A model generated the notes under the pieces. It was not told where the DNA came from, ran no database searches, and was given only the letters and a program-made list of their open reading frames with translations. This document shows, piece by piece, positions 8,895 through 17,094 of a DNA stretch of 64,000 nt. The DNA comes from Chloroflexota bacterium (lineage in GTDB: Bacteria; Chloroflexota; Dehalococcoidia; JACPEP01). The DNA lies in assembly GCA_016183425.1 (NCBI GenBank), contig JACPEP010000051.1:1-64000 (forward strand). The letters run 5' to 3'. Within the stretch, counting starts at the first letter, position 1, and every line of letters starts with the position of its first letter. Made by a program: the position numbers and the translations under genes.

Positions 8895-10154
8895 ATGATG
8901 GAGAGGGTAGTGGTCATCGGCGGCGGTGTGGGGGGCTGTGCGGCTGCCCTGGCCGCCCGCAAGGCGGGATGCCAGGTAGAAATCATCGAGCGCATGGATT
9001 CCGTCTCCGGCCTCGCCCCCTGGACCGGGCAGCTCCTTACCTGGATGGTGCGCCAGGAGGCCAAACTCCTGGGAGGCGGGGCGGCGGACATCATCGACCT
9101 CATGGAGTCTCTGGCCATCCACATCATGCCCGAGTTCGACGTCCCGGACGGCAGGGTCACCTTCGATGTCACCCGGATCGAGGAGGGGATGCGCAAACTG
9201 GTGGAGGGAGCCGGGATAAAGGTGCGCTATCACAGCCGGGTGGTGGACGTGGAAATGGAAGGCCCCAAGATGGTGGCCGCCCTCCTTGAGGGCGGCACCA
9301 AGATAAAGGGCGACGCCTTCGTGGATGCCACCGGCCGCACGGGAGGCGTGGAGTGGTGCGAAAAGCTGGGCCAGGGCTGCGTGCAATGCATGCTTAAGTG
9401 TACTGTCTTCGGAGACCGGGTAAGCATCGCCGCCAAAGCCGGCGTGCCGGACCTGGAAGAGAATTGGAACTACTTTCCCATGCCCTATATCACCCTGGAA
9501 AGCCTCTCCAGCGAGGTACGGAGCAAGATCGAGGGCACCGAGGGGGGCTACTCATACCACCCCATTCCGGGCGAACTTTTGGAGCGGGACTTCACCAACG
9601 ACTGGCACCGCTCCGACCGCCCGGTGACTACGCGCATAAAGGGCAAAATACCGGGAATGCTGGAAGTGATCCACGTCCCCTTCGCCAAGTGCACCCTGAA
9701 CCTACCCTTGAGGTGGTGGCGGCAAATCACCGGCTTTGAAAATGCCTGGCTGGTTCAACCCCTTTCCGCCGAGGGGGAGACGGTGGGTACTGGCTTCTGT
9801 GCCCAGCGCGAAGAGACGATGCAAGTCAAGGGCCTGGCCAACCTTTTCGCCGGTGGCCTCCGCTCGGGACGCTACTCCGCCTTTGTGGAAGTAATGCTGA
9901 CCGGCGACCTGGCGGGCCATAACGCCGCCCGCCAGGTGCTCGGCCGAGATCTCGTCACCTACCCCAACTCCACCCTCATCGGCTACTTCGTGAATGTCCT
10001 TAAGTCCGGGCGCACCCCCACTGACTGGGGCGGCCCTATGTTGGATGACCCCCGTTTCAAAGAGCAGGGCTTGGCCACCACCGACTATCGGAAGATTCGC
10101 TATCGAATGGAGAACGCGGGGATGATCAACGCCTTTGCCAAACGGTTGAGTTAA
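8895..10154 (+). CDS. FAD-dependent oxidoreductase, paralog 2
   Basis: A 419-residue paralog with dinucleotide-binding GGGVGG, the cysteine motif at Cys162, 165, 169 (GCVQCMLKC) and the C-terminal LFAGGLRSGRYSAFVEVM segment. The start has a very strong site (GAAAGGAGGTTTATG). It belongs to the KCTLNLPL subgroup and shares GRTGGVEWCEKLGQGC with paralogs 3 and 4. Its C-terminal 50 residues (STLIGYFVN..., RMENAGM) resemble paralog 5 more than 3 or 4, which suggests past recombination. No other domain is visible; reaction unknown. Confidence 0.85.
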   Translation: MMERVVVIGGGVGGCAAALAARKAGCQVEIIERMDSVSGLAPWTGQLLTWMVRQEAKLLGGGAADIIDLMESLAIHIMPEFDVPDGRVTFDVTRIEEGMRKLVEGAGIKVRYHSRVVDVEMEGPKMVAALLEGGTKIKGDAFVDATGRTGGVEWCEKLGQGCVQCMLKCTVFGDRVSIAAKAGVPDLEENWNYFPMPYITLESLSSEVRSKIEGTEGGYSYHPIPGELLERDFTNDWHRSDRPVTTRIKGKIPGMLEVIHVPFAKCTLNLPLRWWRQITGFENAWLVQPLSAEGETVGTGFCAQREETMQVKGLANLFAGGLRSGRYSAFVEVMLTGDLAGHNAARQVLGRDLVTYPNSTLIGYFVNVLKSGRTPTDWGGPMLDDPRFKEQGLATTDYRKIRYRMENAGMINAFAKRLS

Positions 10155-10196
10155 TTCTCAGAAACCATTCAAGAGAAGAGGGACGAAATAGCACAA

Positions 10197-11444
10197 GTGG
10201 TGGTCATTGGGGGTGGGCTGGGCGGGTGTGCCGCCGCCCTGACCGCCCAAAGGGCGGGCGTAGAGGTAGAGATCCTCGAGCGTATGGACTCTCTCGCCGG
10301 CGTCGCTTCTTGGACGGGACAATTGCTCACCTGGATCCTCCGCCAGGAGGCCAAGCTCATGGGAGGCGGCGCGGCGGACATCGTCCACCTAATGGAATCC
10401 CTGGCCATCCATGTCACGCCCGAGTTCGACGTCCCTAAGGGCAACGTTACCTTCGATGTCACCCGGATCGAGGCGGGACTGCGCCATCTGGTGGAAGGAG
10501 CGGCGATAAAAGTACGCTATCGCAGCCGGGTGGTGGACGTGGAGATGGAGGGTAACAAGATGGTGGCCGCTCTCCTTGAGGACGGTACCAAGATAAAGGG
10601 CGATGCCTTCGTGGATGCCACTGGCCGCACCGGCGGCGTGGAATGGTGCGAAAAGCTGGGCCAGGGTTGCGTCCAGTGCATGCTCAAGTGTACCGTCTTC
10701 GGAGATCGAGTACCCATCTCTACCAAGGCTGGTGTGCCGGACCGAGAAGAAAAATGGAACTACTTTCCCATGCCCCTCATCGCCATGGAAAGCCTCTCCA
10801 GCGAGGTACGAAACAAGATCGAGGGTACCCCAGAAGGCTACTCCTACCACCCCATCCCAGGAGAGCTTTTGGAGCGAGACTTTACCAACGACTGGCGCCG
10901 CCCCGACCGCCCGGTGACAAAGCGTATAAAGAGCAATGTGCCGGGGATGCTGGAGGTGGTTCATGTCCCCTTCGCCAAGTGCACCTTGAACCTTCCTCTA
11001 AAATATTGGCGGCAGATTCCTGGCTTCGAGAATGCCTGGCTAGTTCAGCCCTTAAGCGCCGATGGCGAGACAGTGGGCACCGGCTTTTGTGCCCAGCGGG
11101 AGAAGACCATGCGCGTCACGGGCCTGGCCAACCTTTTTGCCGGTGGCCTGCGCTCCGGGCGTTACACCGCCTTCGTAGAGGTGATGATGGCCGGGGACTT
11201 GGCGGGCCACAACGCCGCCCGACACGCCCGGGGCAAGGATCTGGTTTCCTACCCCAGCTCTACCCTGGTTGGTTTCTTCTTAAACGAAATAAACACAGAA
11301 TGTACTCCTAATGAATGGCATGGCCCCCTGCTGGACGACACCCGTTACTATGCCAAAGGGTTCAGCACCACCGACTACGGGGAGATCCGAGAACGAGTAG
11401 TGGCCAGCGGCTGGCTAGGGGCTTTGGGACGAAAGCTAGCCTGA
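10197..11444 (+). CDS. FAD-dependent oxidoreductase, paralog 3 (altered start codon)
   Basis: A 415-residue paralog whose first usable conventional codon is GTG 10197. At the position of the ATG in the other copies (10188-10190) this gene has ATA, followed by GCA CAA GTG GTG just as in ATG GCG CAA GTG GTG of paralog 4. Upstream, AAGAGAAGAGGG is a weak ribosome binding site placed for the ATA rather than the GTG. Everything else is intact: GGGLGG, CxxCxxxC (Cys158, 161, 165 from the GTG), and the C-terminal FAD-binding segment. It may therefore be expressed poorly, or from a non-standard start. The coding frame joins the stop of paralog 2 without another stop between. Confidence 0.8.
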   Translation: MVVIGGGLGGCAAALTAQRAGVEVEILERMDSLAGVASWTGQLLTWILRQEAKLMGGGAADIVHLMESLAIHVTPEFDVPKGNVTFDVTRIEAGLRHLVEGAAIKVRYRSRVVDVEMEGNKMVAALLEDGTKIKGDAFVDATGRTGGVEWCEKLGQGCVQCMLKCTVFGDRVPISTKAGVPDREEKWNYFPMPLIAMESLSSEVRNKIEGTPEGYSYHPIPGELLERDFTNDWRRPDRPVTKRIKSNVPGMLEVVHVPFAKCTLNLPLKYWRQIPGFENAWLVQPLSADGETVGTGFCAQREKTMRVTGLANLFAGGLRSGRYTAFVEVMMAGDLAGHNAARHARGKDLVSYPSSTLVGFFLNEINTECTPNEWHGPLLDDTRYYAKGFSTTDYGEIRERVVASGWLGALGRKLA

Positions 11445-11490
11445 GGCAGGGACAGAAAAATCGGGGCTTAGCCGGGAAAGGAGGAGGGAA

Positions 11491-12747
11491 ATGGCGCAAG
11501 TGGTGGTTATAGGAGGAGGGGTAGGAGGCTGTGCGACGGCCCTGACCGCCCGCAAAGCGGGTTGCCAGGTGGAGATCATCGAGCGCATGGATTCCCTCTC
11601 CGGCCTGGGGCCCTGGACGGGACAGCTTCTGGGCTGGATCCTCCGCCAGGAGGCCAAGCTCATGGACGGCGGCACCTCCGATATAATTCAGCTCATGGAA
11701 TCCCTGGCCATCCATACCAAGCCTGAGTTCGACGTCCCCAAGGGCAATGTTACCTTCGATGTCACCAGGATCGAGGAGGGGACGCGAAAGCTGATAGAGG
11801 AAGCGGGGATAAAGGTTCGCTACCGCAGCCGAGTGGCGGACGTGGAGATGGCGGGCAACCAGATGGTGGCCGCCCTCCTAGAGGATGGCACCCAAATAAA
11901 GGCTGACGCTTTCGTGGACGCCACCGGCCGCACCGGTGGCGTGGAATGGTGTGAAAAGCTGGGCCAGGGCTGCGTTCAGTGCATGCTCAAGTGTACCATC
12001 TTCGGAGACCGGGTGAGCATCGCCGCCAAGGCCGGCGTGCCGGACCGGGAAGAGAACTGGAACTATTTCCCTATGCCCTTCATTGCCATGGAGAGCCTCT
12101 CGGGAGAGATGCGGGGCAGGATAGAAGGAACCCCGGGGGGCTACTCCTACCACTCCATCCCCGGCGAGCTCCTGGAACGAGACTTCACCAGCGAGTGGCG
12201 CCGCTCCGACCGCCCGGTGACGACGCGTATAAAGGGGAAACAGGAGGGGAAGCTGGAGGTGGTTCACGTACCCTTTGCCAAGTGTACCTTGAACCTGCCC
12301 CTGCAATGGTGGCGGCATATCACCGGCTTCGAGAATGCCTGGCTGGTTCAACCCCTATCCGCCGACGGTGAGACGGTGGGCACCGGCTTCTGCGCCCAAC
12401 GGGAGGATACCATGCGAGTCAAGGGCCTGGCCAACCTCTTCGCCGGTGGCCTCCGCTCCGGGCGCTTCTCTGCCTTCGTGGAGGTGATGATGGCCGGGGA
12501 TCTGGCGGGCCACAACGCCGCCCGACACGCCCTGGGCATGGAGCCTCTTCCCTACCCCAGTTCCATCATGGCTGGCTTCTTCTTCAACGAGGTAAACTCC
12601 GGCTGTACCCCCAACGACTGGATCGGTCTCGGTCTAGAGGACCCCCGATTCAAAGCTAAAGGGTTCAGCACCACTGACTACGGGAAGATCCGAGAGCGAG
12701 TAGTGACCAGCGGGTGGCTGGGGGCCTTGGGGCGAAAGCTATCCTGA
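11491..12747 (+). CDS. FAD-dependent oxidoreductase, paralog 4
   Basis: A 418-residue flavoprotein. Rossmann motif GGGVGG at the N-terminus, CxxCxxxC at Cys161, 164, 168, and LFAGGLRSGRFSAFVEVM near the C-terminus. RBS GGAAAGGAGGAGGGAA before ATG 11491. The C-terminal 25 residues (RERVVTSGWLGALGRKLS) are almost those of paralog 3, while the N-terminal half (DGGTSDII, HTKPEFDVP) matches paralog 5. The spacer before it (11445-11490) is visibly homologous to the spacer before paralog 5, so the duplication unit included the ribosome binding site. Confidence 0.85.
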   Translation: MAQVVVIGGGVGGCATALTARKAGCQVEIIERMDSLSGLGPWTGQLLGWILRQEAKLMDGGTSDIIQLMESLAIHTKPEFDVPKGNVTFDVTRIEEGTRKLIEEAGIKVRYRSRVADVEMAGNQMVAALLEDGTQIKADAFVDATGRTGGVEWCEKLGQGCVQCMLKCTIFGDRVSIAAKAGVPDREENWNYFPMPFIAMESLSGEMRGRIEGTPGGYSYHSIPGELLERDFTSEWRRSDRPVTTRIKGKQEGKLEVVHVPFAKCTLNLPLQWWRHITGFENAWLVQPLSADGETVGTGFCAQREDTMRVKGLANLFAGGLRSGRFSAFVEVMMAGDLAGHNAARHALGMEPLPYPSSIMAGFFFNEVNSGCTPNDWIGLGLEDPRFKAKGFSTTDYGKIRERVVTSGWLGALGRKLS

Positions 12748-12787
12748 GGCAGCGACCAAAAATCGGTACCGGAAAAGGAGGAAGGAA

Positions 12788-14044
12788 ATGGCACAGGTGG
12801 TGGTTGTTGGAGGAGGGGTGGCCGGATGCGCCGCCGCCCTTACCGCCCGCAAGGCGGGTTGCCAGGTAGAGCTTATCGAGCGCATGGATTCCCTCTCTGG
12901 CCTGGGGCCGTGGACGGGGCAGCTTCTCACCTGGATACTGCGCCAGGAGGCCAAACTCCTGGACGGTGGCACCTCAGACATAATTCATCTCATGGAATCC
13001 CTGGCCATCCACACCAAGCCGGAGTTCGACGTCCCCAAAGGCAATGTCACCTTCGATGTCACCAAGATTGAGGAAGGGATGCGCAAGCTGGTGGAGGGAG
13101 CGGGGATAAAGGTTCGCTTTCAAAGCCGGGTGGTGGACGTGGAGATGGCGGGCAACAAGATGGTGGCCGCCCTCCTGGCCGACGGCACCCGGCTGACGGG
13201 AGACACCTTTGTCGACGCCACCGGAGGCTGCGGCGGGGTGCCCGTTTGTGAACAGCAGGGGCAAGGCTGCGTCCTATGCATGCTCAAGTGCACTATCTTC
13301 GGTGATCGGGTAAGCATCAGCGACAAGTGCGGCGTCCCCGATGATACCACCATGCCCAACCACTACCTGCCCATGCCCTATATCGCCACCGAGAGCCTCA
13401 GCCCTGAGACGAGACGCGCCGTAGAGGAGGCGGAGGGCGGTTACTCCACTCACGCTATCCCCGAGGAGATGGTCGGCCGGGACTTCACCAACGACTGGCG
13501 CTACCCCCAGCGACCCGTGACCACCAAAATCGCTCGCCTTCATCCCGGCAACCGGTTCGAAGTAATACATGTTCCCTTTGCCAAATGCCTCCTCAATCTG
13601 CCCCTAGAATGGTGGCGGCGTATCACCGGCTTTGAGAATGCCTGGCTGGTACAACCCCTATCAGGGGACGGGCAAACGGTTTGGGTGGGCAACCAGGCAC
13701 CTCACGAGAACTCCTTCCGCGTGCCTGGCCTGGCCAACGTCTTCGCCGGAGGCAACCGAGCCGGTCGTTACACCGCCTTTGTGGAGGTGATGCTCTCCGG
13801 CGACCTAGCGGGGCACAACGCCGCCCGTTGTGCCTTAGGCGTACCCGAAATCGAGTTTCCCAACTCCACCCTCATCGGCTACTTCGTCAACACCATGAAG
13901 GTGGGGCGAACCCTCACTGATTGGTGGGGGCCTTACCTGGACGACCCCCGCTTTAAAGACTTCGCCTCCACCGATTACCAGAGGATAAAGCAGCGCATGG
14001 AGAACGCCAAGATGGTGGGCGCCTTTGGGCACAAGTTGGGGTAA
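12788..14044 (+). CDS. FAD-dependent oxidoreductase, paralog 5
   Basis: A 418-residue copy with GGGVAG, the conserved CxxCxxxC (Cys161, 164, 168) and KCLLNLPLEWW. The central segment (GGCGGVPVCEQQGQGC) differs from paralogs 2-4 and carries extra cysteines. The end (STLIGYFVN, RMENAKM) is paralog-2-like, while the beginning is paralog-4-like, a mosaic pattern. RBS GAAAAGGAGGAAGGAA. Same unknown oxidoreductase activity expected; a divergent central loop may mean a different substrate. Confidence 0.85.
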   Translation: MAQVVVVGGGVAGCAAALTARKAGCQVELIERMDSLSGLGPWTGQLLTWILRQEAKLLDGGTSDIIHLMESLAIHTKPEFDVPKGNVTFDVTKIEEGMRKLVEGAGIKVRFQSRVVDVEMAGNKMVAALLADGTRLTGDTFVDATGGCGGVPVCEQQGQGCVLCMLKCTIFGDRVSISDKCGVPDDTTMPNHYLPMPYIATESLSPETRRAVEEAEGGYSTHAIPEEMVGRDFTNDWRYPQRPVTTKIARLHPGNRFEVIHVPFAKCLLNLPLEWWRRITGFENAWLVQPLSGDGQTVWVGNQAPHENSFRVPGLANVFAGGNRAGRYTAFVEVMLSGDLAGHNAARCALGVPEIEFPNSTLIGYFVNTMKVGRTLTDWWGPYLDDPRFKDFASTDYQRIKQRMENAKMVGAFGHKLG

Positions 14045-14080
14045 CATCGATACTTAGAATGATGGGAAGAGAGGATTGAT

Positions 14081-15346
14081 ATGGCGCGTGTGGTAGTCAT
14101 CGGGGGGGGTGTTGCCGGTTGCTCCGCCGCCATCACCGCCGCTCAGACCGGAGTGGAGACCCTCCTCTTGGAGCGAATGGACACCCTTTCCGGCATGGGG
14201 CTATGGACGGGCCAGCTCCTCTCCTGGATAGCCCGCCAGGAGACCAAGCTCATGGGTGGAGGCGCCGGGCAAGTCATCTCCCTCATGGAGTCTTTGGCCC
14301 TTCACTACAAGGACGAGATGGGCGTCCCCGATGGCCATCTCACCTTCGACGTAGCTTTTTTGGACGCTGGCATGAAGCGGCTGGTGGAGAGAGCCGGGGT
14401 AAAGCTCCTCCTCCGCAGCCGGGCGGTGGACGTGGAGCGGCGCGGGAACAGGATAGAGGCAGTAGTTCTGGCCGACGGCACCCGGGTGGCGGGAGACGCC
14501 TTCGTGGATGCCACCGGCAACGTGGGCGGGATGGACATCTGCGAGCAGTACGGACAGGGTTGCGTCCTGTGCATCATGAAGTGCCCCATCTTCGGCGACC
14601 GAGTGGCCATAAGCGAGGCGGGAGGCATTCCTGCCATCCAGGGGACGGAGCTGCGCCCCTACCTCTCCTGCTACCTCATCTACACCCCCAGCTTCTCCCC
14701 GGAGGTGCGCCATCGCATCGAGCACTCCCCCAATGGCTACTACTACCACCCCATCCCAGAGGAGCTCCAGCGCTACGATTTCACCCACGAGTGGCGCCGA
14801 CCAGAGCAGCCCGTGACCACCGTGCTCAAGGCCAGCCACCTTCAGATCGCCCACATTAACTGGTCCAAGACCTGGCTCAACGTTCCCTTGAAGTTCCTGC
14901 GTTCAGTGCCTGGTTTTGAGAATGTGTGGGTTCTCAACCCGGGAGTTATCGCCGGCCAGGCAGTGCAGCGCACCTATCCCGCCCCCCATGACCTGGCCCT
15001 TCAGGTAACCGGGCTCGAGAATCTCTTTGCCGCCGGCCTCAGGTCGGGCAGATTCTCCGCCTTCGTGGAGGTGATGTACACCGGCGACCTGGCGGGATAC
15101 AACGCCGCCCGCCGTGCCCTCAATACGAATAGCTTGCTGGAGATACCCACCACCACCACGATGGGCTACTTCCTCAAGGAGGTGGGCAGAGACCGAACCA
15201 TATGCGACTACCCCGACGGCGCCGTCAACGACCCGCGCTTCGACCCCTATCGAGAACGGGGCCTTGACACCACAGACCCGGCCAGGATTAGGCGGCGCAT
15301 GGATGAGGCAGGGCTGTTGGGCATCTACCAGAAACCATTGACCTAG
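14081..15346 (+). CDS. FAD-dependent oxidoreductase, paralog 6
   Basis: A 421-residue member closing the array. GGGVAG at the N-terminus, GQGCVLCIMKCP with Cys161, 164, 168, WSKTWLNVPL, and LFAAGLRSGRFSAFVEVM with GDLAGYNAAR. It is closer to paralog 1 than to 2-5, so the array is flanked by the KTWLN subgroup and filled by the KCxLN subgroup. RBS GAAGAGAGG. It converges on the MBL-fold gene 47 bases later. Confidence 0.85.
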   Translation: MARVVVIGGGVAGCSAAITAAQTGVETLLLERMDTLSGMGLWTGQLLSWIARQETKLMGGGAGQVISLMESLALHYKDEMGVPDGHLTFDVAFLDAGMKRLVERAGVKLLLRSRAVDVERRGNRIEAVVLADGTRVAGDAFVDATGNVGGMDICEQYGQGCVLCIMKCPIFGDRVAISEAGGIPAIQGTELRPYLSCYLIYTPSFSPEVRHRIEHSPNGYYYHPIPEELQRYDFTHEWRRPEQPVTTVLKASHLQIAHINWSKTWLNVPLKFLRSVPGFENVWVLNPGVIAGQAVQRTYPAPHDLALQVTGLENLFAAGLRSGRFSAFVEVMYTGDLAGYNAARRALNTNSLLEIPTTTTMGYFLKEVGRDRTICDYPDGAVNDPRFDPYRERGLDTTDPARIRRRMDEAGLLGIYQKPLT

Positions 15347-15393
15347 CTCCCCCCATACTTGGAATCGTCAAAGAGGGGTTGGTTTACGGCAAG

Positions 15394-16035
15394 CTACCGG
15401 GCCGGTTGCAAGACCACCGTCTCCTGAGCCGCCGGGAGCACCTCAATCTCCACCTCACTCCCCTCTATCCGGCGCACGTTGCGCCGTAGGGCGACAAAGC
15501 CGTCCACACTGGAAATGGGCAGGTCAGCCTGAGGGGTTTTGAAGTGCATAGGAATAACCACTTTGGCCCCTAGCTGGTCACAGACCTTGGCCGCCGCCTG
15601 GGCGTCGATGGTAAAGTAGCCCCCCACCGGCGCCAGGAGCACATCCACCGGCCCCATCTCCGCCACCTCTTTATCAGAAAGGGGATGGCCTAGGTCCCCC
15701 AGGTGGCAGACCTTCATCCCATCCACAGTGAAGGTGAAAATAGTGTTGGGTCCTCGCTGGCTTCCCTGGGTGGTATCATGATAGGCGGAGACACCCTTGA
15801 ACTGAATTCCTTTGACTGCATGATCGCCTACTCCCCTCACCACCTGAGGCTTTCCCTTCACGCCAGCCACGTTATTGTGGTCGAAATGCTCGTGGCTGAC
15901 GGTGACGATATCCGCCGCCTCGTCGATGGCGCTGTAAGTAAGCCTTTCCCCTGGAGTATAGGGGTCGGTGATGATTCGAGTGCCATCCTGAGCGGCGATG
16001 AGGAAAGCCGCCTGGCCGTACCACTTGAGCTTCAT
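15394..16035 (-). CDS. MBL-fold metal-dependent hydrolase (UlaG/UPF0173-like)
   Basis: A 213-residue protein starting MKLKWYGQAAFLI, with the metallo-beta-lactamase metal motif as TVSHEHFDHNN (HxHxDH form) and later HLGDLGHPL. The compact form and N-terminal WYGQAAF resemble the UPF0173/UlaG-like hydrolases. The start at ATG 16035 is chosen over an upstream in-frame codon at 16113 because AGAGGAGGCGTT precedes it. Substrate unknown; members cleave lactones or phosphodiesters. It is transcribed towards the FAD array and has no obvious operon partner. Confidence 0.85.
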   Translation of the reverse strand: MKLKWYGQAAFLIAAQDGTRIITDPYTPGERLTYSAIDEAADIVTVSHEHFDHNNVAGVKGKPQVVRGVGDHAVKGIQFKGVSAYHDTTQGSQRGPNTIFTFTVDGMKVCHLGDLGHPLSDKEVAEMGPVDVLLAPVGGYFTIDAQAAAKVCDQLGAKVVIPMHFKTPQADLPISSVDGFVALRRNVRRIEGSEVEIEVLPAAQETVVLQPAR

Positions 16036-16242
16036 AACGCCTCCTCTTCTTTTTTGGCTATTATACTCCCCTTTCATATCTGAGGGCAGCCCTTCATTTT
16101 GGTCTGCTACCACCAGCTTGCCGATGAAGGAGTTAGTACTTGCCGTTTTGGGTGCCCTCGGAGATGACGATACCCCACAGCCTGACCACCTTGCCGTCGG
16201 CCGCCGCCAAGGAAGCCAGGCCTATGAGCAGATATTAGCTGG

Positions 16243-16617
16243 CTATTTCATATTCAGGTGGATTCTCAGCGCCTTCTCCACCTGGGGAAGGTATTGCGAG
16301 GGCAGTGAGCCTCTGAAGCTGACCATGCGACGCTTGTCCACCGTTCGAATCTGGTTGGCCTTTATTCGGGAATCTGCGGTAAGCCCCGCAACACCTTTAG
16401 GAACGAGAACTTCAAAAGGGTACTCTTTCCTGGCCGGCTGCCCGGTGATAGGAAGGACGGTGACGGTCTGGGAGAGCTCGTTGTTGATGTCGTTGGAAAC
16501 AACCAGCGCCGGCCGACGCTTACCAGTTTCAGACCCAACTACAGGGTCAAGGTTCACCTCGTAAATGTCTCCATATCGGGGAAAATCGGGGATGGGGTTC
16601 GGCTCACGCTGGGACAT
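16243..16617 (-). CDS. PemK/MazF-family endoribonuclease toxin
   Basis: A 124-residue protein with the family's features in order: GDIYEVNLDPVVGSETGKRR (basic loop and substrate contacts), PALVVSND, VTVLPITGQ, and IKANQIRTVDKRR. Known MazF proteins cut single-stranded RNA, usually mRNA, at short sequences. It starts 18 bases after the stop of the ribbon-helix-helix antitoxin, the classical antitoxin-first order. Length is normal (about 110-125). Confidence 0.9.
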   Translation of the reverse strand: MSQREPNPIPDFPRYGDIYEVNLDPVVGSETGKRRPALVVSNDINNELSQTVTVLPITGQPARKEYPFEVLVPKGVAGLTADSRIKANQIRTVDKRRMVSFRGSLPSQYLPQVEKALRIHLNMK

Positions 16618-16635
16618 GGTTGCCTCCCATCTCTA

Positions 16636-16875
16636 TCATCGTGGCCATCCCTCCCGCGTAGCCCCCTCCCATTCCTGGTCGACCTCAGCGTCCTCGGCTC
16701 GCCTTGCCTGGTAACCTTCCACAAGGGATTGTCTGAGCTGTTCCTGTTCCAGTTCCTTGAGCTTGTCCCGGACGGCCGCCGCCACGAAGGCGCTGCGCTT
16801 GCGTTTACTGACGCGAGCCTTTAATGCCTCAGCCACATCTTCAGGAACGGTAAAGTTAAGCTTCAAAGTTCTCAT
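16636..16875 (-). CDS. Ribbon-helix-helix antitoxin of the PemK/MazF toxin
   Basis: A 79-residue protein. MRTLKLNFTVPEDVAEAL is a beta-strand-helix start typical of ribbon-helix-helix DNA-binding antitoxins, followed by a highly charged helical tail that would wrap the toxin. ATG 16875 is preferred to the GTG at 16884 because AAGGGGG then lies at suitable spacing. It is expected to neutralise the toxin and repress the shared promoter in the AT-rich 16876-17080 region. Confidence 0.82.
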   Translation of the reverse strand: MRTLKLNFTVPEDVAEALKARVSKRKRSAFVAAAVRDKLKELEQEQLRQSLVEGYQARRAEDAEVDQEWEGATREGWPR

Positions 16876-17094
16876 GGCTAACACCCCCTTAGCGCTCTAG
16901 GCTAGCAGCCTATTTCCTCGTCACCATTCCTCAGTCTTATAACCATTTGTATGCCCCCTGGTTATCTCTACTAATAGTAAGTATAACATTCCTATTTACA
17001 GATGGGATAGGGGTGAATCAGCTTGAGAAAGATTGCTGGAGGCCACCGAGCGATGATATTATTATGACGGCAGATTTCCCTTTAGGAGGCATTG

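Noticed and set aside
16341-16370. tRNA T-arm-like GTTCGAATC
   Set aside because: It lies in the coding strand complement of the toxin gene and has no cloverleaf around it.
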